A DNA stretch of 64,000 nt from Anadara kagoshimensis (taxonomy: Eukaryota; Mollusca; Bivalvia; Arcoida; Arcidae): NCBI GenBank assembly GCA_021292105.1, contig CM037867.1:40302843-40366842 (forward strand), in the 5' to 3' direction. Position 1 is the stretch's first letter. Each line of letters opens with the position of its first letter. This document shows positions 34,201 through 42,232 of this stretch, piece after piece. The notes beneath the pieces are model-generated. The model searched no databases, was not told where the DNA came from, and was given only the letters and a program-made list of their open reading frames with translations. A program made the position numbers and the translations under genes.

Positions 34201-35584
34201 TACCGATTTAGGAGGTCATCTTGGCCCTTCATTACCTATATGTAGAGTACAGATCTGTCTAAAGTTTAACACTAAGATAACGAATAGGTACCGATTTAGG
34301 AGGTCATCTTGGCCCTTCATTACCTATATGTAGAGTACAGATCTGTCTAAAGTTTAACACTGAGCTAACGAATACAAGTCAAACCGGCAGCTCGTCTCGA
34401 CCCCTCACTAACTATAACCCGGCAGCTTTCCGGTAGCTGCTATCTATCTCTCGGAAAATACAACAAAGACATGTCTAAAATTCAAGTTTAACACTAAGCT
34501 AACGAATACGTGTGCCAATTCGGTAACTTATGTGGGTCCCTTATAATCAAAAACAAACATACTAATTCATGTCCGAATCACAATCCAGAAGCAAAGTAAA
34601 AACTTTGGAACTGATAAGTTAGGTTAGACACGTGAACTTTCACCAGGGAAGTGAGGCCGGATGCTCCGGAAGGGTAAGCACCTCCTGTTTAGCTAGCTAC
34701 ACCCGCCACGTGTGTAATCAAAATTGTGTGAAAGGAACATGGAACTATGGGACGTCAAATATATCCAGGACAATCTTGGACACAGAGACATCAAACTTAT
34801 CAACAATACTGTGATGACGGCTTTAAAACTTATGAGGGTCTTGATAAGCCTAGGCTTGCTTACATATTTCGGCTTCTCGACCGCAGACAATCGACTTTTA
34901 TCGGTAATGCCCCAGTCAAACATTCACGGATCACCTCGCCGTTACCACTACGGATTAAATTTCATGGATGACCCCGGAAAAGCCAATTTCCGTAGTCCAG
35001 CACGGATGCGATACGGACCTACTAGTACATAGTTAATCGTAACTAACCGTATAAATCCTTGACGATTACGGGCTTACTGATAAGCACGGGATAATACGGT
35101 TTTGATGGGGACTAAAACGGATCAGTACGTTCTTATACGGTTTAGCAAGGATATAATACGTTTGTTTGATCAGTGGTCAAAATTTGAACATGTTCGAAAA
35201 TTGTCACGGATATAGAAATTCTACTACAAATGACTACGTATGAGTATGGCTACTATACGGAAAGCTACGGACCACTACAGATTACCATGAATGATGCATG
35301 ACCGTATCCGTAGCTAATCCGGCGAGGTGATCCGTGAATTTGTGACTGGGGCCTAACTCGGGATTAAATTTACTTTCCTGGTTGAAGATCACGTGTTTAA
35401 CTTAAACAGTAAATTGTCCAGTCTTCAAAGTTTTTTAAATAGCTTTGAAATTGTGGTTAATTAGCCAAAGGTTGGCGTTTTTGTTTTTTTATAATTAATT
35501 TATTTAATTCTTTTATATGCAGGTGCTGAAACAGACATCGAGTTACAAGGGTTGGATGAAGGAAGCGAGGACGATGAAGAGTAG
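30949..35584 (+). CDS. Secreted cationic octacysteine/EF-hand precursor, gene 1
   Basis: CDS join 30949-31170, 31974-32136, 33201-33260, 35523-35584; 168 residues. All junctions are GT-AG and the phases (0,1,1) agree. Residues 1-22 are a signal peptide ending SVNA. Residues 23-38 are Arg/aromatic rich (WRRRRSIRF). Eight Cys at 39, 43, 47, 51, 54, 58, 62 and 66 have spacings 3-3-3-2-3-3-3. RGKR at 67-70 is a dibasic, amidation-type cleavage site. Canonical EF-hand loops follow at 93-104 (DPNGDKVITPAE) and 126-137 (DVDGDGGVTEEE), the second split by an intron. Cys 87 and 147 could pair. The tail is acidic (SEDDEE). Sequons are NFT (88) and NES (110). I infer a secreted precursor, perhaps antimicrobial, with an anionic calcium-binding pro-region. 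Cationic-peptide/acidic-pro-region layouts are known in mussel mytilins and myticins, but this Cys pattern and the EF-hands do not match any family I can name. This copy is the most complete. Confidence 0.8.
31171..31210. repeat. (ATT)n microsatellite at the gene 1 exon 2 donor
   Basis: ATT triplets start within 10 bases of the donor GTACGG and run to the following retroelement tail. Confidence 0.85.
31211..31350 (+). mobile_element. RT retroelement 3'-end fragment (intron 2, gene 1)
   Basis: Matches the 3' end of the reverse-transcriptase element at 38943-39945: 'cggcctcacttccctggtgg', 'cctaacttgtcagttccaaa' and 'ttgtgattcggacatggatt', followed by ATT repeats. Confidence 0.7.
32386..32737 (+). 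mobile_element. SINE-A, full length (gene 1 intron 3)
   Basis: tRNA-like head 'tagctcagctggtagagtgc' and B box 'gggttcgaacccc', a complete body, and the tail ending 'gacgttaaacaccatttctc' with CACT repeats. Confidence 0.9.
32935..33045 (-). repeat. Dispersed repeat K copy (gene 1 intron 3)
   Basis: 'ggtaaaatatattttggtcc' ... 'ttggtccaagcactactgat'. The same segment is found inverted at 42645-42870 and 61140-61380 and in this orientation at 51906-52025, so each EF-hand gene carries one. Confidence 0.65.
33271..34385. repeat. About 88-bp tandem array (gene 1 intron 4)
   Basis: About 12 copies of a unit containing 'gacctgtctaaagtttaaca', 'ctaagataacgaataggtac' and 'cattacctatatgtagagta'. The first three form a distinct subtype. 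Single diverged units occur near 36358, 38215, 40128 and 56140. Confidence 0.95.
34553..34900 (-). mobile_element. RT retroelement 3'-end fragment (gene 1 intron 4)
   Basis: The complement encodes remnants of the RT C-terminus. Shared phrases are 'catgtccgaatcacaatcca', 'gcaaagtaaaaactttggaa' and 'gacacagagacatcaaactt'. It is cut by the MITE at 34909. Confidence 0.75.
34909..35352. mobile_element. 444-bp MITE-F (gene 1 intron 4)
   Basis: Inverted ends of about 45 bp: 'gccccagtcaaacattcacg' at the left against 'tgaatttgtgactggggc' at the right, continuing through 'gatcacctcgccg' and its complement. Many TACGG motifs lie inside. No coding capacity. Confidence 0.75.
35365..35460 (+). mobile_element. 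Degenerate RT retroelement tail
   Basis: Weak match to the retroelement 3' end ('actttcctggttgaagatca', 'tcttcaaagttttttaaata'). Confidence 0.35.
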
Positions 35585-35851
35585 AATTTGAATCTGTTTC
35601 CATAGAGATGTGTTTAATTTTGATATTTATTTCAATTCAGTATATAACCATATTTACCGTTTTATGTTTTCAAAAACCCTTATTTAAAATATTTATTAAA
35701 AATGTACTGGGATTTATGATGCAAATGTTAATTTTGAAAGTAAATTTGGAGATCAAAAAGTTTTGTTTTTTTTGATAGTTTTAAAATTGTGTCAGCATAT
35801 ACACGTTTATACATGTATTTATTAAATTATGCATGTAATTTAAGTTTTCAA

Positions 35852-35857
35852 AATAAA
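35852..35857 (+). terminator. Polyadenylation signal, gene 1
   Basis: AATAAA, 268 bases past the stop codon. The 3' untranslated region would end within about 30 bases. Confidence 0.65.
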
Positions 35858-35951
35858 AGATGAATTTAATCATATGTATATTTCTTTATCATTTTAAAAA
35901 TTAATTTCGGTAAAAATATTTAACCAAAATACCGAGTAATCTATTCATATA

Positions 35952-36165
35952 TATATTAGACGCCCCATAGTTCCATGTTCCTTGCATTTTTTTAGTACAC
36001 ACGTAGTGGGTGAAGCTAGCTAAACTGGCGGTGCTTTCCCTTCCGGAGCACCCGACCTCACTTCCCTGGTGGAAGTTCACGTCTTTAACCCCATTTGCCT
36101 GATTCGAAGTTTTTACTTTGCTTCGGGATTTTGGTTTAAACATGGATTGGTATTTTTGTATTTAA
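35952..36165 (+). mobile_element. RT retroelement 3'-end fragment
   Basis: 'gacgccccatagttccatgt' to 'ttttactttgcttcgggatt', in plus orientation, just downstream of gene 1. Confidence 0.7.
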
Positions 36166-36246
36166 TTCAATATTTGATCGAAGTGTGTAGCATTATGTTG
36201 TGTCACTAGAAGGATTTTGCTACTATTTATCCTCTGGTTTCGCTTT

Positions 36247-36275
36247 TTTTTCTTTTTTTTTGGGGGGGGGGGGGT
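36247..36275. repeat. T-rich then G-rich homopolymer runs
   Basis: T tract followed by about 14 G bases. A C tract lies at 36643-36660. Confidence 0.9.
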
Positions 36276-36896
36276 GCGAATTCTAACTTGTTTCTCTAGT
36301 ATCGACAAGAACATTCATTTTTTTAGATTGGAAGAAAAAAGTCTGCAGCTACAATATGTAGAGTATAGGCATGTCGAAAGTTTAACAATTAACGAATAAG
36401 CAGCTCTGCAGAGTCGCATACGTCAACAAAAGTGTGTTTCAACACGTCTATGAGAGGAATTTCAACGCATAAAGAAGACACTTTTAAACGACAAAAAGGC
36501 TACATTCCGCCTCACATAAGCAACACCATCTTTATGCGTTGAACGCCACCTTATAAACGTGGTCGACCTTTGTATGCGTTGAAATTGTCGGCGCGTTTAT
36601 GCGGCAACACCGCTTTTTGCGACGTTACACAGATCATCTCGACCCCCCCCCCCCCCCCCCACTACGTTACCTCCATCTCCTCAGCTTTAACGTACCTGTA
36701 ATATTTTCAGCCACTATCTATATATAGCTGTCGTCGGGCTTCTCGGTTCTTTTTTAAGCTCAGTGTCTGTAATGTACTTAACAAAAGCAGCTAAAGCAAC
36801 CAAAATCATAAATCAATAAAAATAAATAAATAAATAAAAACTAAATGAGTGATAAAAGAAAATAGATTATTAAACTGTCGACTTTGAAGGGGCACT

Positions 36897-37422
36897 GTAA
36901 CAACTCCTAATGAAGTATTTACTATATGACTGTATCTCTCCGATGAAACATATTGCAATTCCCCAGAAAGACAATTGGGGTCATGACCCTTGATGTGTAT
37001 CAATTTTCCCGCAATATTACGCCATGTCCTACACAGGGGGGTCACGTGATCATGTGAGATACGCCGATATTGCGTGGCTTAAAATCCTATTTCAAATGAG
37101 CAGGTATGGAAGAAATAGCGCCAATAGTTAAAACAAATCAAAAAATTTATTAAAACAAAGAATTGTTAATATAAAAAATCGAATTTGGCACGCGCCACAC
37201 CATCTTGCATTACCCCTTAAAATACACATGTATGGAAGAAATAGCGCCAAGGGTTAAAACAAATCAAAATATTTATTAAAACAAAAAAAATTGTTAATAT
37301 AAAAAATCGAATTTGGCACGCGCCATACCATCTAGCATTACCCCTTGAAATACCACGAGCAGGTATTTCTTAAAATGAAGTCCGGATTTCATTAGGCGCT
37401 GGACTTCATTAGGAGTTGTTGC
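36897..37422. mobile_element. hAT-like MITE with internal duplication
   Basis: Terminal inverted repeats GTAACAACTCCTAATGAAGT and complement (one mismatch). The flanking octamers GGGGCACT (36889-36896) and AGGGCACT (37423-37430) look like an 8-bp duplication. Inside, a unit of about 122 bp ('atggaagaaatagcgccaa' to 'catcttgcattacccctt') is repeated twice. Confidence 0.75.
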
Positions 37423-37473
37423 AGGGCACTGGAGTAATATAGATGTCCAATGGTCGATGGTGAGACTTAATCA

Positions 37474-37499
37474 ATACTTACTTACTTACTTACTTACTG

Positions 37500-37530
<31 letters not shown>
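37474..37530. repeat. (ACTT)n microsatellite
   Basis: ACTT units with one GACT. It is probably the 3' microsatellite tail of the adjoining minus-strand LINE. Confidence 0.9.
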
Positions 37531-37533
37531 CTC

Positions 37534-37830
37534 TAATTCCCACTGGGACATAAGGTGTCCTCCATTTGTCTCTGTCCTTTGCCATATGTTGGGCTTGCCC
37601 CAGGTGTATCCCAGCTCCTGTAGTTCTATTTGAATGGTCCTCCTCAAAATGGTATGAGGTCTTCCAGGCTTTCTTTTTCCAGTTGGTGTCCAATTCAATA
37701 CTGTTTTTGGTATTCTCTCATTGGGCATTTTCATCACATGACCTAACCATCAAATAGTTTTATGGCGGTTGATAAGTAAAATGTCTCTGTGTCCAGGATT
37801 TGACGTGTTATAGTTCCAATTCTCAATTTG
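37534..37830 (-). mobile_element. LINE C-terminal remnant
   Basis: The minus strand encodes the LINE tail signature: a stop, then WLGHVMKMPNERIPK, then LNWTPTGKRKPGRP and ELQELGYTW. 'W-GHV-RM...GKRK-GRP' marks the C-terminus of a non-LTR element. It is 5'-truncated, with an ACTT microsatellite at its 3' end. Confidence 0.8.
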
Positions 37831-37996
37831 ATTTTTTGTAGCGGATGTAGCAAGCTAAAGAGGAGGTACTTATCCTTCCGTCGCATTTGGGGTGTGATTT
37901 GTACATGGATCTGAATGTTATTTATTTATTTATTTTTTTTTATTTATTTATTTATTCATATGGCATTTGCTCCACAGTCGTTTGAAAAAAGTCATT

Positions 37997-38174
37997 TGGT
38001 CAAACCTGTCTATAAAGTTCATCCAAGGGAACCAGTAAGAGTGCCCTTTTTTGGCAGGTGGCTTTTATATACAGGTTCAAATAATATGAATAAAGAACAA
38101 TTTGGATACAATTCTACTGGCCTCTATAGCAGGTTGCACTTATATAGAGGTGGCCTTGAAGGCAGGATGGACTG
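37997..38174. mobile_element. MITE-A copy 2
   Basis: Ends 'gtcaaacctgtctataaag' and 'ggcaggatggactg', with TA at the right. It is inverted relative to the copy at 1020-1206. Confidence 0.6.
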
Positions 38175-38273
38175 TACAAACAAATGATAATACGTGATCA
38201 CTCTGTACACAATACAGATCAGACTTCACGGTCGAAAGTTTAATACCAGTGCCTACGAATTAGTACCAAGAAT

Positions 38274-38643
38274 GCAGTGGCCTAATGGATAACACTTCAG
38301 TCTACAAATCCAGTGTATCTCATTGCTGTTAGTTCGAGTTCCGCTCCGACCACATGTGGGAAAGTAAATTTTCCTTGCCGTTGGCCTTTACTGGTTAACC
38401 TGGTATCAGTATAATGTGACTGGGGAAGTGGTACGCTTGTCTGCGGCGTACTGACTCCATGGGCACCTTAAAGACGCCTTCAATGCGCCTTAGTACACGG
38501 CAGACCATTAAACACACTTGCACTTCACATGCATACATGAACTTGTTCATAAATTAATGAAATTAAATTAATAATAAATTAGTTCTCGTCGTGAATAGCT
38601 GACAAAATGCTGATGCGACGTTAAGCAACATTCAACCAACCAA
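38274..38643 (+). mobile_element. SINE-C, full length
   Basis: tRNA-like head with A box 'gtggcctaatggataacact' and B box 'gttagttcgagttccgctcc', a body with 'tccttgccgttggcctttac', and the tail 'gatgcgacgttaagcaacat' ending in CAAC repeats. A truncated copy is at 24038-24312. Confidence 0.8.
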
Positions 38644-38942
38644 CCTACGAATTAGTGCCGAATCGCCAGCTTATCTCGGCGGCCCCTCGTTAGCTGTATC
38701 TCCCCGTCAGCTTTTTTGATAGTTGCTATATATCTCTTGGAAGTTTATGACCACTACCTTTCTATCAACAGCCAAACATTGACTCCATTTTTTTAGCTCA
38801 GTCTTAAATTTTCGACAAGTCTGCACTCTGCATAAATCTAGATAGAAATCTCTTTCGCCCTTTTGTGAATGGGCGGGGTCCAAACAATTGTGTAAATTAG
38901 CACAATAATGACCAAAATTGTGAAATAGAAAAGGTGATATCA

Positions 38943-39945
38943 AAAACAAACATACTGATCCATGTCCGAATCACAATCCAGAAGCAAAGTGAAAAAAATA
39001 CTGATCAATGTCCGAATCACAATCTACAAGCAAAGTAAAAACAAACATACTGATCCATGTCCGAATCATAATCTAGAAGCAAAGTAAAAACTTTGAAACT
39101 GATAAGTTAGGTTAGACAAGAGCTTACCACCAGGGAAGTGAGTAAGACTGAGTGCTCCGGAAGCGTAAGCAACTCCTGTTAAGCTAGCTACAACCGCCAC
39201 GTGTATAATCAAATCGTGTGACATGAATATGGAACTATGGGACGTCAAATATATCCAGGGCAATCCTGGACACAGAGACATCAAACTTATCAACAATACT
39301 GTGATGACGGCCATAAAACTTTTTGAGGGCCTTGATAAGCCTAGGCTTGCAATATCCCTGAGTCAACAATTTATTTGCAAACAGTCTGCTTCGCTGTGCA
39401 AAGTCCCTGTAGTGGGAACAAGCTCTACCATAGCGTATTAATTGGGAAACAAATTCACCATAAGCAGGAGAAGCAGGTATATTGCTGCATAGAAAAGGAA
39501 AGTTGATAATAGAAAAATTGAAGTCATCACGTTTGTCATAAAGTTTTAAATGTAGCCTTTCGTGGGCGTCATACTTCAGGTATAAGTCTAAATATGAAGC
39601 AGAACTTTAGCTTTTATTTCAAGCTCACTAGGATAAATGACATTTACAGAGTCTCCAAATTTATGATTGTTAAGACATAGAACGTCATTTATATCTCTGT
39701 ATGTTGAGTTGAATGATTTGGCGACAGTCTTCTCTCCAGGTTTAACAAGGTTTTGCATAAACTGTAATAAGAACCATAAGAATAAAGAAACACGGTTTTT
39801 AAACCTGAAATTAAAATAAATGATAAATGGCAAAGTGATTCTCAAAAGAAAACCCATAAAAGTTTTAATTGTGGAGGGGCAAAATATCGACCCCCCCCTA
39901 AAAAAAAAAAAAAAACCAGCGAGAGCTCGGCTAGATAACAACAAA
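38943..39945 (-). mobile_element. Reverse-transcriptase retroelement remnant (reference copy)
   Basis: The minus strand encodes 'NDVLCLNNHKFGDSV' and 'IYPSELEIK' (39588-39720, around the RT active-site region), then after a frame change an open stretch of about 110 residues from about 39565 to 39237. Key phrases there are LKLYDKRDDFNFSIINFPFL, SNIPASPAYGEFVSQLIRYG and KKFYGRHHSIVDKF. These are typical of an animal reverse-transcriptase retroelement whose clade I cannot fix. The 3' end (39047-39236) is non-coding, and its terminal 50-60 bp are repeated three times (38943-39060). About nine other fragments of this 3' end lie in the window. Confidence 0.75.
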
Positions 39946-40127
39946 TACAGGAAATAAGTGTTATACTAACAAATCGTAAATATTATTATGTTAACAGATT
40001 TTGTAACACAAGCACGTACACGGATGCTAAAAATGAAAATAGATATATATATGTATGTTTATATTGATAAGTTTTGTTTGATAAGTTAAGTAAAGTGTAC
40101 GACATTTGGTATTGATTTCGACGATAC

Positions 40128-40205
40128 AGTACAGACCCGTCGAAACTTTAACACTAAAGTAACGAATTTAAGTGCCATATATATCGGCAGTTCAACTCAG
40201 CCCCT
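40128..40205 (+). repeat. Single unit related to the 88-bp array
   Basis: 'gtacagacccgtcgaaactt' and 'taacactaaagtaacgaat' match the array unit of gene 1 intron 4. Confidence 0.5.
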
Positions 40206-40350
40206 CGAGCAACGGCTACATCCCTCGACAGTTTTCCGGTCCCTCTCTTGCCTACTTTTCTATGTCTGCTTTAATCGCTTTTTAGTTGTAAGCGTCCTCT
40301 GTAGAGGCCACAGGTGATCTACTCTCTTTCAAACTCTACAGAGGTGCACT

Positions 40351-40690
40351 GACTGAGTTGAGTAATGGTGTTTAACGTCCCAGTCAAGAATATTTCACTT
40401 ACATCGAGACGTCGCCAGCTATAGGCGAAGAAACCTCGTTTGGGTCTTACCAAGACTTGAAAAAAGGTAGTGACTGTTCTTTCGCCAATCAGTCGGCACG
40501 GAGTTCTTCTGAAGAGACTTTAAAAAACTGATACCCTGTGCTACGTAAAAGAACCCTCCCTGTACACTGCCCTTAACGCACCGCAAAGGTCAACATTTTT
40601 GCCACTTCACCTATAGCTGGTTACGTCTTGATATAAGTGACATATTCTTGACTGGGACGTAAAGCCCATATAATCAATGAATCAGTGTGT
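40351..40690. mobile_element. Head-to-head SINE-A chimera
   Basis: A minus-strand SINE tail (40351-40435) is joined without spacer to plus-strand SINE body and tail (40436-40690, variant body with 'gaaccctccctgtacactgc'). A further plus-strand tail lies at 40745-40830. Confidence 0.6.
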
Positions 40691-40974
40691 AACTTTCGAC
40701 AGATCTGTACTGTATTTTCAATTCATCTGAAACCTTATTTTTGATCTTTGTTGCCACTTCATCTACAGCGGATGACGTCTCGATATATGTGAAATATTCT
40801 TGACTGGGACGTAAAGCCCATTCAGTAAAACAATCTATGTTAAACTTTCGACAGGTTTGTACTGTATTTTTAATTCACCCGAAACCGTGTTTTTGATATT
40901 TGTTGAGAGGTGGTTTCGAAAGTGTTCCCTGTCAATAAAACGCCAACTGTTACAGAACATGACATTCATTGCAG

Positions 40975-40982
40975 TATAAAAA
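40975..40982 (+). promoter_or_regulatory. TATA box of cationic/EF-hand gene 2
   Basis: TATAAAAA in GTATAAAAACCCG, as in gene 1. TCAATT with A at 41004 is a plausible start 29 bases downstream. Confidence 0.7.
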
Positions 40983-41003
40983 CCCGACGGAATGAGTTTT
41001 GTC

Positions 41004-41065
41004 AATTCAAACATTTTGAATATCAGCGACGAGCAAAGTAGCGGAACAAAGAATTTCAAACAAAG
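41004..41065 (+). other. Gene 2 exon 1 (5' untranslated)
   Basis: Short non-coding exon ending at donor CAAAG|GTATGT. Position and layout match genes 1 and 3. Confidence 0.55.
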
Positions 41066-41715
41066 GTATGTTTTGATTTTAATAACATGTTCTGTATTTG
41101 GAAGTTAACTATTGACCTTGTTTTAAGCAAGGATGGCTTTTTTTATTCATTTATTTTTTTTATTTATTTATTTGTTGGAATTTGATATATGCTTTAACCA
41201 AAAACCATTTTCATTTCTATTTTGTATTTTTCTTACATCGTAATAGAGATTCGTGCAAAATGTTAAGAGCAAAGTAATGGTATGCGCTTTGTTTCGTTGT
41301 GACATACATGTGTATATGTAGATGGAATTTTACCAAAAGTAATAGTCAAAATTTTCATTGTCATATACAGAATGCTAAACATTTCTTTTTTCTATTGTCT
41401 CAAAAATTATCAGCTTCGTACAATAATAAAATATATTTTTATCAAACCATCATACAAAAATAATTTGAAATGATTTAGCATTAGTTTTTTAAAAGAAATT
41501 TTAGATGCAAGAAGCTAATGATTTTAATGATTTTTTTTAAATGACCCCAGCAAGTTTAAATACATATACGTTGAATTAAAGCAGTAACTTTCTGATGGTC
41601 GGTATTTTGACAAAATGTTAATTTCTTTTGTATCATAATAACATTTTTATCTTCACTGTTTAATAACGTGTGGAAAAATTGGATGTACATATATTTTTTT
41701 TCCAATAATATATTT

Positions 41716-42182
41716 ATGAACTTGCAAGGTACAATGGGTTGTCTCATATTGCATAAAAGGCGAAGCAATGCCAGTTTACTTTGCAAGTTCATAAAGGCAT
41801 TGAAAAATAACCTTATTTCTTATATTTACAATATTTATGAAAAATATTGCCGTCTCACATTTACATTTTCCATGTTAATTTAAAAAAAACTTTGAAATGC
41901 GCTGTTGGTGTTGGTGCACTTTCTCATAAAAACGGGTTGTCTCCTGTCAGTCAACGAGAACATTAGACATCTGATGTCATCACGTCAGTATGCGGAGCAA
42001 TGTCTCTATGAAGGTGCACCAAAAGCTCATTTCAAAATTGTTTTCAAATTAACATGGAAAATGTAAATTTGAGACGACAATAAAATTATTTTTTATAAAT
42101 ATTATAAATACATGGAATAAAGTTATTTTCAATGTCTTTGTGAACTTGCAAAGTATATATAATGGGCTGTCTCAAATGTTTG
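41716..42182. mobile_element. Large imperfect palindrome in gene 2 intron 1
   Basis: Arms of 150-190 bp (about 41738-41930 and 41995-42175) share 'tttacattttccatgttaat' and 'actttgcaagttcataaagg' with their complements around a spacer of about 65 bp. The right arm ends about 50 bases before the exon 2 acceptor. Gene 3 lacks it, so it looks like a later foldback insertion. Confidence 0.65.
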
Positions 42183-42232
42183 CACAAAACGCTTCCTTTA
42201 ATTCTTAAGGAGGGTTACTTTCAATGTTTCAG

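Noticed and set aside
34724-35032. 102-residue frame MCERNMELWDV
   Set aside because: Antisense of the retroelement fragment running into MITE-F.
39588-39944. Intact 118-residue gene
   Set aside because: Its first half is low-complexity (poly-Phe from an A run). Only the 'YPSELEIK' part matches a reverse transcriptase, and the frame then breaks; kept as a retroelement remnant.
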